From NCBI GenBank assembly GCA_963978905.1, contig OZ022260.1:46769551-46833550 (forward strand): 64,000 nucleotides of DNA, written 5' to 3'. Position numbers and translations under genes: made by a program. Positions 12,052 to 23,500 of this stretch are shown here, in pieces. This stretch comes from Trichostrongylus colubriformis. Its lineage: Eukaryota; Nematoda; Chromadorea; Rhabditida; Trichostrongylidae. Numbering within the stretch: position 1 is the first letter of the stretch; every line of letters starts with the position of its first letter. Under the pieces are notes generated by a model. The model was not told the DNA's origin. It was given only the letters and a program-made list of their open reading frames with translations, and did no database searches.

Positions 12052-12283
12052 GTGTACCCTTATGTCAGGATTTCGCACCGTGGCATATCGTGAGCGAAGC
12101 AATGCGGACGAGCTAAAGGCGCCATGTTGGTGGGTCTCGAAGTGATTACAAGTCAACTGCGTATCGCACCCCTAGCATTACCGTGTAATCGTTCTAAGAG
12201 CCAACTACCGCGACGCGCATAGTTCGCACACACAGCGTCGCACGCCGCTCGTCGTCGTGCCAAATCCTGACATAAGGGTACAC
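12052..12283. repeat. Inverted-repeat element, 232 bp
   Basis: GTGTACCCTTATGTCAGGATTT at the left end returns inverted at the right end. Subterminal parts (CGCACCGTGG and CGTCGTGCCA) also partly match. A half copy of the end sits at bases 21-42. Confidence 0.75.
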
Positions 12284-12737
12284 ACCCCGATCCACACGTC
12301 CAGGCTATTAGGCGATCGTAAATAGGACGGAGCTCGCAGAAAAGAAAATAATACACAATGATTTTGATAAGTCCGGGTGGTTGACGATCAGCAATCCGGA
12401 TAGTCGCCTAGTCGTCTTACCGCCCAACTGATACGTATCTCACCTATCCTGCCCTCGAGCCTTTCTCATCCTAATCCATCCTTGAATATCCTTAAGCCTA
12501 ATCGCCTATTCGCCGAGATTGCAAGGCCGCCCGCTCATGGTAGTTATAAGGTCAAGAAGGTCGTACTCTGAAGGAGAGAAGGGACTTCTGTGGACTGCGT
12601 GGCAGGGATTCGCAGTGAAAGGGCGCTATGTCTAAACACGTACGCCTGAAAGCTCCCTTCCGGGTCACGTCTGCTGACGATTCACTCCGATGCAACAATG
12701 CAACAAATAACATTTGATGAAAACTCCAAGGACGCCG

Positions 12738-12956
12738 AAGGCAAGCACCGCCGAATTCGTTTCTTTTTTGTACTGATATAAAAGCTTCGACAGCTTTAGA
12801 GATCATGTGAGGCAAGCACCGCCGAATTATTCGTTTCTTTTTTGTACTGATATAAAAGCTTCGACAGCTTTAGAGATTATGTGAGGCAAGCACCGCCGAA
12901 TTATTCGTTTCCTTTTTGGACTGATATAAAAGCTTCGACAGCTTTAGAGATTATGT
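12738..12956. repeat. Tandem repeat, 74-bp unit x 3
   Basis: GGCAAGCACCGCCGAATTATTCG... through ...AGCTTTAGAGATTATGTGA occurs three times at 12738, 12809 and 12883. Copy one lacks three bases; the others differ at two or three positions. Confidence 0.9.
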
Positions 12957-13600
12957 GCGGGGGTGGGGGCGGGGTGGGAGGGGGGGGGAGGCAGGAGTGA
13001 ACGGAGGGACTAATGTTGGGCGAGGTGATAGCAAAAGATAACATTTGATAAACTTCGACAAGAACCATTGGATTGACAAGAACCATTGGAAGAATTTTGG
13101 CGCGATCGCAATGAGGGGGGGGGGGCATCTCATAAAAAGTTCCATTTATGAGTACCTCTGCTGAAGGATTTTTGTGGGTTCACTCTGCACATTCAGGCGT
13201 ATATTTTTGCCTGACCCTCAGAGAAGGATGGAAGAGGCTCTTCTCCCTTTCTTGGCTTAGGTGAAAATAGGGTCTAGTAGTGGGATGCCCTCCCCCCCCC
13301 TCATTGCGATAGCACCAGAATTCATGCACTGCTCCCTACAACTACGCGACTACCGAAGCTCACGTCTTAGATGTCGACAGTCTTGGCTCCGCGATGTTCC
13401 TCGTGCTTCACACAGCATTGATAAAGAGCGGTATACTGCAAGAGTGTAATTTGGTGCTATTGCAATGAGGGAAGGGTGGCACCTTATGAAAAGTTGCACA
13501 TCTAAGCACCTTTTGGGGGGGGGGGGGCAATCTGCACACTCAGGCGTATGTTTTTGCCTGAGCCTTCGTGGAGGAAAGAATTGGTTCCCTTCCACCTTCT
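12957..13600. repeat. G-rich tracts and a 150-bp direct repeat
   Basis: The stretch 12957-12990 is nearly pure G with scattered T, C and A, and further G runs lie at about 13117-13128 and 13515-13527. A block beginning at a GCxATxGCAATGAGGG motif and running through TCAGGCGTATxTTTTTGCCTGA is present at about 13098-13260 and again at 13450-13600. G runs sit at the same place in both copies. No coding signal. Confidence 0.7.
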
Positions 13601-13682
13601 AGACGCACGTAGAAATGATGTCCATAGTGAGACACCCCTTCATTGCGATAGCACCAGATAATCTCAATCAATGCAGGGGGAT

Positions 13683-14178
13683 GGTAAACGGACAAATGTG
13701 CAGAGGTACTCACTACCGCGACGCGTGATGTTGCATTGCGGTTCGTCGTCATTGGGCACAGGCTTTCTCCCGTTTCGTCGCTCCGTCTGCGCACTCCGCG
13801 TTAGAGAGAGCATGTGGCAACATACCCGCAAAGCGTACTACGCATGATTGGTGGGGAACCAACGTTGGCCGCAGGTAGTAGCGCTCATCTCAAACTGTTG
13901 AAGGCTCGTTGCTTCTTTTGGCACCGATGTTACAAGCTCAACAACCATATTAGGCGACACACCGCATCAGCCCCCACGTCGGGACATCCTTTACTTGCAG
14001 TACGCGCGTGAATCTTGGCTCGCCGCTTCAGCGGTCCTTTACTCCGTTGTAAGCGAAGATCTCATGTGCTGCTCACGAAGAGCCTTGCCCATTGAAATAA
14101 GGAGACCTAGAGCTTATGAGCATCCAACGCTCCCCATGATGGAGGTAGTGAGTACCTCTGCACATTTGTCCGTTTACC
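13683..14178. mobile_element. MITE with 34-bp terminal inverted repeats
   Basis: The left end GGTAAACGGACAAATGTGCA (13683) continues GAGGTACTCACTACC and returns perfectly inverted ending at 14178. The 496-bp element has no coding capacity. Part of the terminal motif (GAGTACCTCTGC) also occurs near 13150. Confidence 0.85.
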
Positions 14179-16298
14179 GACACTCAACAATGCCATCCAG
14201 CTGGTAGGGTCCCTCATATCCGTTTCAGGTCCCCTACGCACATTACGACAGTTGTCTGTGTCAACCATAACTTGGTGGAAAGGCTGCAATTTGGATTTAA
14301 TCAATCACGTACACTTTGATCTGTCTAGTCCAACAGGCACTGCACCTCCGACAACTCTCAGATCTGCACTACAACCCAGTGTGTACACAGGTCAACGTGA
14401 CCACACCGCGAAAGACGGCAAGAATATTAAATAGGTGATTAATCGTGCTCTCCCTACCTAAGTCACAGTCACTCACTTGCGGGCGGACAGATATACCGGC
14501 AGACAGACACACAAAGTACCTAAGAGGTCTGTTAACCGAGGGTTATATTAACACAATTCGTTTCTCCAATTATAGACAACTGTATCGACCGCTGAACTAT
14601 TTAGGTTTCCAAACAGTAGTAGGTGCCTACAGAAATATGATAAGCGGTAGTGAGCAATCAATCCTTCTATTATCCTTCTATTGTATACGTCGCAAGGTGT
14701 CAGCACACCGTAATAGTGAGTGTACGTGGCAGGCTCAGTCATCTATCACCATTAGTTCGTTGTACTCGCTCATTATCGGCTTTTGTCACCCTCTGTCACT
14801 TGTTATTATCTATGGTTAGTCACTACTTATGTATACATGCCAGCGCACAACACCTGTAAGTGTGAACGCTCTGCTGCCAACCAAAAAACGTCGCGAGCCT
14901 GGTGGCACTCGCTGTCTAGGCTTACTACCAGCTCTTACCTCTTCATATCGCTTTCGATTACCAATCATCAATTGCTCCTCATTATAGACATGTGTGTCGA
15001 CGCGTCACTGTTAACCCGAAAAGCAGCTCTGGTGGTACCAACAATCCCACGCTCCTTATCAGCTTTTATCAGGGTCAACTCCGGTCACCCGTACCACCTT
15101 TTATATCTTCTAAACAAATTCGGATGCTCACTGCTGCGCGACGCGAGATATGAGTTTACGGTCACTGAAAGGCCCATTCACCCACATGCCAACACCCTTC
15201 ATCTATACATATGAAGGAGGCTTATTTATCCCCTTACTGATCAACAATGAGAAAATTCATTTGTAAAAGCAACTCATGAGAATTGCTACAACTATTATTA
15301 CAGCATGTGATATAGCATTTCCGAATTCCTGCCTTTTACCGGTTCATGTCACTATTCATCGCAACCTACGCCGAAACAGGATAAGTTACAGTATATCTTC
15401 TTGCAGGTGAGAAAGCCTATCGCGTAAAACTCTCTCCCACCAAGGACCTGAGCTGATCTGTTGACAAATGAAATGTTGTCCGGCATCATATACGTTGAGT
15501 GTGAGCTCCTGCATACGGTTCGATCCCGAACCATACCTTGCAAAAATTGCAAAATAATAACGATGGTATCAATGCCAATCCGTTGTACATAGGCAGACCA
15601 GCTAATGGTGATCCCTTAAAAAAGTACTATCGCCATTTATCCATCACCGATGAAGCTAAAACATCAGAAACGGCTGATGCGCAGAAGCCTCCTGCCAATT
15701 TTGTGGTGTATATATTCATGAATCATCAAGCTTGTACGATCTCTGTCAAGGAATCTATTTCCAATGGCAGTATAGTGACGTAGAAGTCCTGTAAGGTTGG
15801 CTCACAGAATGCAGAAATATTCATTGTCTTCAAAAAGCGAGCTATGAATGAGCTCAGGCAAGGGAAATCACGAGGGTGTTGCTTACCTACAACAAGGATG
15901 ACATCAAACCAAATAGAGCGACTACAGCGATAACAGAAATTTTTAAAGAGGGCGTTTTGCACGAGCCGGTATCAAAGCGTCTGATCACTCATGGAGGGTA
16001 TTTTCGAAATCAGAGCAGCAATATACATTCCACGCGAGCTGACAAGTGGTTCTGTCATCACGGAGCGGATCACCAGGGACTCGCTCAAACTTCCTTTCCT
16101 CCCTGCTCAATCTGGACGCCACTTGAAAACCATCACAAGGTAGTGGTGGGAGGTCACTCTGCCAACTATATTGCTCTTACTGCAGATGGTAACGAAGTAC
16201 TTCAGACTAGGGTTCAGAAATTGTAAGAAGCACTGGGAGAGAAAAATCTACAAACAACGCCGGCATAGTTGTGAAACACCCAATTTATAATGCGTCGA
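14179..16298. other. No supportable gene
   Basis: Plus-strand frames at 15538-15783 and 15876-16226 are open but carry no recognised motif and no clear splice structure. The rest is simple intergenic or transposon-derived sequence. Confidence 0.35.
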
Positions 16299-16433
16299 AC
16301 CATATTACAGTATGATGACCGTGGCGAGAGCCCTCGCGAAGCTGTGGCGTGATTCAAATTTTAGCGAGAACCTTGGCCACACTGTGGCAACTTTGGCGCG
16401 GCTGTTGCCACAATCGTCATACAGTAGCATGGT
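16299..16433. mobile_element. Short MITE, 135 bp
   Basis: ACCATATTACAGTATGATGACCGTGGC at the left end matches the inverse of the right end (GCCACAATCGTCATACAGTAGCATGGT). A one-sided relic with a similar end lies near 57386-57415. Confidence 0.7.
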
Positions 16434-17841
16434 GCGGTAAAGTGCCTGCACGGTCGGTGTCAATTGCCGTCGTCAACGCCGCCTGTGCCGCAAAGTATGA
16501 AACCGGCCTGAACGTAAAGAAGACTACGCCCGAGTTTCGATGAGTGCACGAAGTCAATCGTGGGCAGCCGTGGAGAAATCATCGAAAGCTCAGAGATTAT
16601 CTTTTTACCTATGAAGCGACTTTGTCGCTGAGGGTGCAATGGAACGGGAAGTGAATTCTTGAATAATAGCTGCATGGATGAAGATGTGAAGTTTTCCGGG
16701 ATCGTTTGCAGTCAATGGTGCACAAGAGTTCTCGAGGGCTAGACACAGATCAGGGATGAAATCTACAATGCTCTGTGCCAACTGGGCAATAACAAGAACT
16801 CACTAAAGGAAGGTGCATTCCGCTAAAAAGACATCACTGAGATAGGAAACAACTAGACGCGGTTCGGTGGTCAATCAACGACCTATGCGGGTGTTCTTCT
16901 ATTCATGAAATTGCACGCGATCAGAGATGATGTGGGGTTCAAGTTCTCGAGAAAAATCACGAAACCTTTAGGATATGACAGGCTGATGTCAAGTTTCGCG
17001 ATTTCGCGTTTTTGCGATGACACGGTTTTGCACGCGTTCCCGCCCTTCTCCGATGAATTTCGCAGCGACATTTGAAGCCTGAATAAGAGCCTGTTTCCCA
17101 CTCTGCCAATGACTATTTTGCCCTTTTGAGTTTCAATGTGTCACATGCCATAGATCACACGGGATTCATTGCGTTCTAATGGAGATAAAGGCGAGCATAT
17201 AACCTATCAGTAAGATGGTAAAAGTACCGGTAAGAGGCAGTGTGGAGTTAACTCTCCGGAGTTCATCTCGAAGAAAGGTGTTCCGTTTCACGTAGACTGC
17301 CTGTCTGATGGACCATCAGCTGCAAGTAGGACGTGTTAATGAATAGTTAATTTCAGCTCTAGTCAAGTCGCCGTTAACGATGAACCTCTTCTCAGCGGTC
17401 GTAAACGAGATCTCGCCTTTCATGACGTTATTAGTTTATTAGAGGGTGAGTTCAAACTTTTGAAACAAGCGAGCGACGGTGATTTATTTCAAAAACAGCG
17501 AAGTATATGTATACTCAATAAGATGCGAATAGCTGTTTAATCTAGTTCTCCCTCTCAGGTCACAGATTCATGGCCCCGACTTGTAAGAGGGACGAGTTAG
17601 ATAATCATGGGTGTGTGCCCTAAGAACAGCGTATTAGCATTTCCACGTACGACACGGATACGACGACTGCGAGCGGAAGGCACCGATTAGTTCGTTCTTG
17701 AAGCGATTACACCCAAAGCAAGGCATAGGACACCGTCATGGCTTGAATTGGGAGCTTTTCAGCCTTTCTATTTTTCAACCACGTTTCAAAAACATTAAAA
17801 ATCGAGACTGTCTGTTAGCACTGTATAATTTCAAACTTTGA
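16434..17841. other. No gene seen
   Basis: Nothing supportable on either strand. Confidence 0.4.
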
Positions 17842-18735
17842 ATGAATGCATCAACTCGGAATTTGGCGGCTGCTTTCGGAAGTAACGCTTTTGAAGAAAT
17901 AGCAGTGGAACACTATCACGCATATCTAGGTCTGGAAATACAAGCGTTGAAGACTATGCACTATTCGGGAGGCCAACTCAGTCGTAAATTACTACATATC
18001 CTAATGAAATGGTGGAGGCTAATCCTCCTGAATGCTGTCAGCGGATTTAGCAGTGGAGTTTGGGGTGTCTATGGACACCGTTCTGAAATGTCTGTATGCA
18101 ATGGGAAAGAAGGCGTGCTTGATGGCTTGACGAGAATGACGAGTATGAACGGCTCGAAGATCGCTGAAATTGGACTTCACCGGAAGAATGTTGTGCATAC
18201 TGTCTGGTCCATGGTCCATCCTGAGTTTTATTCACTACAGGGTCCGTGAATCCGGTCAGGCGATCACAGCAAAGTATACTGTGAAGAAGTGAACGATTTG
18301 AAAAACTGAGAGAGCGGTCCTTGCTTTGGTGAACGAAAAAGGATCGACCCTCCAACACGATAACGCAAAATCGCACATCGCAGTGTCCACCATAAAAAAG
18401 CTCTTCGAGTTCACGTCGAAGTTTCCCCAAGATTCCCCTCTTCTTCACACATATCCCAGCTGACTTCTCACCGCTTACCCTGCTTTTTGAAGCATGTTGT
18501 GAGAGAGAGATCGTTTCAAAAGGAGCAAGATGTGGAAGCCTGGTTCCAACACATCCTACATTCCAAAATTTCTACTCTACATAAACAGGAACTTATTTGC
18601 TCGAGGAACGTTGGCGAAAATGGTCCGTATGGTTCTCACCTCGAATAAAAGGTCTCGTTCCTGCAGTTATGATTTTTTAAATCTAGACTTTCACCACGGG
18701 GTATACTTTTTAACCGACTTCATATCATGAAACCC
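17842..18735 (+). mobile_element. Decayed mariner transposon
   Basis: Read across three plus-strand frames, 18190-18690 gives KVYCEEVNDLK, ALVNEKGSTLQHDNAKSHIA (second catalytic Asp region of DD34D transposases, Q-H-D-N-A) and then a C-terminal stretch in the place where mariners read FYxxGIxxLxxRW. Several stops and frameshifts are present and the first Asp region is not recognisable. No terminal repeats were identified, so the limits are approximate. It is related to, but clearly different from, the mariner copies at 49-58 kb. Confidence 0.6.
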
Positions 18736-19800
18736 CTAGCTTACACTCATCGCATCGCACAGTGAATGCCGCGAAGCAATTTTTCTGTCCTAATGGCGCA
18801 TACACGGATCATCATTAGCAGGGAATTCGACGGGGTCTTCGTCAAGCACCTCATCTAATAAAGAATGAACGAAACAGCTACAATGCCTCCACCAATGACG
18901 GTCCAGCTTGACAATGTAGATAGCCCTTTTGACAGTGCTTGTACATATAGTAAATATAAACATGAACACGAGAAGTGTTTTGCATGAAATTGATGTTCAG
19001 GTGCACGCTGCATTCGTCTGACGTTTAGTGAAAAGCAAGGTATGTTTTCCCCCGATAGTCGTCTGTCATTGATAATGACTCCAATATCGTGACCAAATCT
19101 CCTGTCGCCTCTAGCTTCAACACCAGCGCTGGATACTAGTTTCGAATTCAACTATCAAAGAACTAATCAAAAAATCTGAGACCCATGAAAGTATTTTGCT
19201 CTTATGCATTATACAGGGAGTGGAGTTCGTTACAGCCCCTTTGATACGGGACCCTAAGACCTTTACAGTAGTCTAGAATTCACGGGCGACGAGGTATTGA
19301 ACACTAGACAAAGCCTCACCTTATTACGAAAAAGAAGCCATCATCACGAATTTGTGATCAGCGAGCACTTTCAGTAAACATCTCACAATATCGGCCCAGA
19401 ATTCGACACGGTCGATTCTGAAAGGAGCGTGATACAGACGAGGAAGAAAAGCGTCTGTGGCTCGCAGAGGATCAATCAATCCATTCTTTCGCAGCCTCCA
19501 CAACTCACCACCTCAAACAACGAACAACAAGTGGCATAATCTTGAAGGCACATTCCAGGATTACTGTGGTATTGCAGTCCCTCGGGTCAGATAGATCGAC
19601 TAGGCTGTGCCTTTGCGAGCCTTGAGTATGAGTTTCTGGAGCATGGAAAGCCAAAGAAGATAGCGCGACTCCATCACGCAGCCCAGGCCCGCCTACTCCA
19701 GACGTGATTGCTGGCAATGATTCTTGCAACGGTGGCAACGGCGTGGCAAGTAAGGGCTGTGATTCATCGATATGATATGATAAGAAGAAATCCCAAAAGT
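18736..19800. other. No gene seen
   Basis: No motif-bearing open frame or credible exon. A minus-strand frame at 18855-19151 has no recognised domain. Confidence 0.4.
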
Positions 19801-19905
19801 GAAGGGAACATTTTGATATTTTTAATTTTTGATACCTGCTGTTTATCGCCGCAGCTCGCGATGCGAAAGTTACTACAAGGATGCTGAGTTATGGGCAAAA
19901 GCTTC

Positions 19906-19978
19906 GGTGCCGGACGGGACTGGAACCCGCACTTCATCCTTTCCGGGGATATGTGCTAATCCATTACACTACCGACAC
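19906..19978 (-). tRNA. tRNA-like sequence, left arm copy
   Basis: This is the inverted partner of the tRNA-like sequence at 20359-20431. It differs in the T arm, which reads GGTTCCAGTCC instead of GGTTCGAGTCC, damaging the B box. Probably a pseudogene or part of a tRNA-derived repeat. Confidence 0.4.
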
Positions 19979-20358
19979 CACCTTCACCTTAACTCAGCTT
20001 TTTGAATGGTATATTTACCATAGCTTATCAGCACTCACACGTATAACGTGTTGAGCCGGTTGGCCAATATCGGCATCGAACCGTGAAGCTGAAAGCTTTA
20101 GTAATGATTTTGATATTTTTAATTTTTGATAACTGCTGTTTATCGCCGCAGCTCGCGATGCGAAAGTTACTACAACGATGCTGAGTTATGGGCAAAAGCT
20201 ATTTTTAATCAAAAATTAAAAATATCAAAATCATTACTAAAGCTTTCAGCTTCACGGTTCGATGCCGATATTGGCCAACCGGCTCAACACGTTATACGTG
20301 TGAGTGCTGATAAGCTATGTTAAATACACCATTCATAAGCTGAGTTAATGTGAAGGTG

Positions 20359-20431
20359 GTGTCGGTAGTGTAATGGATTAGCACATATCCCCGGAAAGGA
20401 TGAAGTGCGGGTTCGAGTCCCGTCCGGCACC
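20359..20431 (+). tRNA. tRNA-like sequence, right arm copy
   Basis: The 73 bases fold as a cloverleaf: acceptor GTGTCGG with CCGGCAC (one G-T pair), D stem GTGT/GCAC, anticodon stem TATCC/GGATG, T stem GCGGG/CCCGT with loop TTCGAGT, and a 4-base variable loop. The anticodon loop is CCGGAAA, giving GGA at the anticodon position but with C instead of the universal T at position 33. GGA would be serine, yet serine tRNAs have a long variable arm, which is absent. I read it as a tRNA-derived repeat or pseudogene, possibly transcribed. Confidence 0.45.
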
Positions 20432-20500
20432 GAAGCTTTTGCCCATATTTCAGCATCGTTGTAGTGAAGGGAACATTGATGAGGTTGAAATGCAAAAGCC

Positions 20501-23500
20501 ATGAGATCTCAGCTAAATTCACTGCTAAGTAAAGGACGGCTTTCTGCTTACATTCGAGATATGTAAGACCCATTTTTAGCCGGAATAGTCGACGATTCAC
20601 GCCCCTACCTCTCTTGGGAATCTGGTTCGTATATTCACGTTCGTTATTTGGAAGAAAAGAAATGTTTTTCCATTGGCAGCGATCGAGGTTGTCTTTGTGC
20701 TTTCCGCCGGTAACTTTAAGAAAAACCGCTCATTTGAACAAGAAGTTTCCAGCATGCGATGTTTCGGTGCCGACGCCACATTTGACCGCTACTCACGCCA
20801 CAATTGTACGAAACATTTTCAGAGGAATCATACAATTTTCTGTCAAACCAGCATTCTCAAGGCACGTAGTTTATTTTCCTAAATTTCTCATGAATTCTTC
20901 AGTTTGCTCGTTCAGATGCCGAATGTTTTCAATACTTGATATTCTGCTCAGGCTAAACTAGCCTTCAAAACTCCCTGTGGGTGGGATAACGATTTTGTAC
21001 ATTGATTGACCCCCGCAAGCACTGTATAGGCGGAATCGCGCTTGAATGCCCCAAGGAGTTTTTTATGGAAGTAAAGTGCGTGGATGTGAGTTCCAATCAA
21101 CAACAAGCACTTGGTTCTTTGACTTATCTCCTTTTGGTAACGTCGCCTTTGGGTAAACCGAGGTAGATACAAAACGAACAGATTGTACGGATGTTGTGGG
21201 CATTTACGGATTCACAATATATCCCACCGGCTTTTCCTTTAGTTTATCTCGCTGTCACTTTCGATCGGAACTCTTCCAGGAGAGCGTCTGTCTTCGTTAA
21301 CGGTGTTCAACTTTCTAAAAGAGGCACGAAAATCCTTACAGATGGAGATCTGTTAACCGTTTCTAGAGGTGAGATATTGAATTGCACAAAAGCATTGTAT
21401 GCCAAAGGCCAATACTGTTCGATCCATAGCGTACCACATGTTTTTGAAAAGGTACCGTTCTTAAATGCAACAATCATTATATTCGAATATGAGACTAACA
21501 TAACTTCCTGGACCCTCCTCCTCTAGAAGGTAGATAGAATTTTCGGCAACACGCTTTTGAACAGCATATGCAGCAAGCAATAGTAAAAAACCACTTTTCG
21601 TGACGTTCAAATTATACTTATGTGTTCCGAACAATAGAAGTCTTGGAGAGAAAGTTGGTGTTGTTATTGGGTTATATTATCCTGACATCTATACCTTGTA
21701 ATAGTTCTGTTAATGACCTAAGCTGGGTAATGTGGTTATTGTGAAATCTTTAAAAGACGTCACTTACATGGAAAGTATAGGTACAAGAATGCTATCAGTG
21801 GCGAAATCCCGGTGAGTAGGGGTGCATTCCACGACATTGTGGATTATCCTGCATTTCACGATATTCTCGATGGCCTCGCTTGAGTTATCGCTATAAATGA
21901 AACCAACACTTACAATTAGGCTATCCTTGCTGCCTCCAATTCTCGCACTGGCTCAGATACGAAGCGAAAGTAGAAAGCTCAATAGGGGAGTCAAGAATAA
22001 ACTGTAGAAGGAAGGGTGATGCAGAAGGATGCTTACGTTAAACCTTTGCCATTCAAAACGGTAACGTGCTATTTGCACAGCGAGAGAAGCGAGAGACTGA
22101 ATAAGAACAGGCCATAGGCTTCGAGGCCAACTATAGAAATAGCTATGTCCGGAATATAATTCCGCGTACAGTCAGAATCCCCTGGAACGAGTCTGCAAAG
22201 AATAGCCCACAATATTTATTAACCCTAATCCTCGAAGCGTTTCCTGCAGCAAATGACCTCCTCGAAGATCATGCCAGTTTAGATCCACTGAGTGTGAAGT
22301 TCCGATTCAATAGCGGAGACGGCGGTAAGGGACGTACATCTGCTCCCTCTTCAGTGGAATCATCTCCGGCGCGCAGTTTGTCAAAATCCAGCCGTAAGCT
22401 TCCGATACTTGCAATGATTCTGTTGGCCAGACGCTCTGAGATTTTTCAGAAACCCCAAATACATTAAATCCAGCAACAAACATGGTACCAAGAGCGTCGA
22501 ACCAAAGACAGCAGGTATTTACAGCTTTCGTTGTGAGAAAGGTCTACCTGCAAAGAACAACACTGCGAATCTAAGGGAATGAACCGGCATGAACTCTATT
22601 CTCATGAAGTGCTCGTGGTAGAGCACGGACCTCTTGAACTCGATTTCATATTCGTGCAAAAAGAGCTTTCTACTTTTGATCCAGCATGATGTCACCCTAG
22701 ATGGTCCCCGCTCCAGAATGGCTCCAGTTGGAGTAAGCTCAGACTCAGTCAGGCCGTGCATTTGATCCCTCTGCACACTCCAGGGCTGGGTAGAGATGCA
22801 GACTAAAAGGATCAATTGTCCCTTTACAATAAGATATGCCACACAAACACTGACTCGAAAGGATTTCCATATATGGTGGAGCTTCGAGATTCTAGTATTT
22901 TTACTTAGCTTTTTCCTTTGAGCAGTGCTCTTCCCCATATTCCATTTGGTCTTGAAAGACCAATACTCAGCCTAATTCAAGAGCTTATTGTACTGATTTA
23001 TGCGACGCAGGATGTAATATGTATAACACAAAACTAACTCCTTTTTGGAAAGGTCAAACTTTCCGCTTGTAATCTGTGGTATTATGCTCCCAAATAGCTT
23101 TGCTTGTGAGGATGAAGACATACTAATAAGGAAGGTGCAATTCATTTTAGTGTTCCACTTCAGAGGTACAGTTCACGGAAATCTTAGTGGGTTGTCACGC
23201 TCAGCAGGGATTTCAAAGTGTGTTTAAGAATAAGTGAAACCCAAGCGATAAAAACCATGAAGGCCCTCCAAAAATCCCAAAAATGTTTTCCTTCTAATTT
23301 TAACCTGGTTGAGATCACAGCCTTGATGTAGGAGGGAGGATGTTTCCACTTGATGTTATCACCCGGAATTCATTGATGCTACCTTTATCCCCTGATAACC
23401 AAGGTGCTGCCTTATTACCAAGGACCGTCCATCCTATCCAACTAGGATAGCTGGCATGTTTCCTTCCCCAGGTAGAGGTCTCTGGATGATCGTCTGGTCA

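Larger units (their letters stand above)
19888..20456. repeat. Long inverted repeat, arms of about 250 bp
   Basis: Arms at 19888-20136 and 20208-20456 are nearly identical in inverted orientation, separated by about 70 bases. The spacer repeats a block (CTGCTGTTTATCGCCGCAGC) that also lies just outside the left arm. Each arm carries one tRNA-like sequence. A third relic of the outer part lies at about 45272-45328. The structure could form a large hairpin and is of a kind that is hard to assemble. Confidence 0.85.

Noticed and set aside
20320..20600. Minus-strand protein frames reading VPDGTRTRTSSFPG and similar
   Set aside because: These are antisense translations of the tRNA-like sequence, a common source of false proteins.
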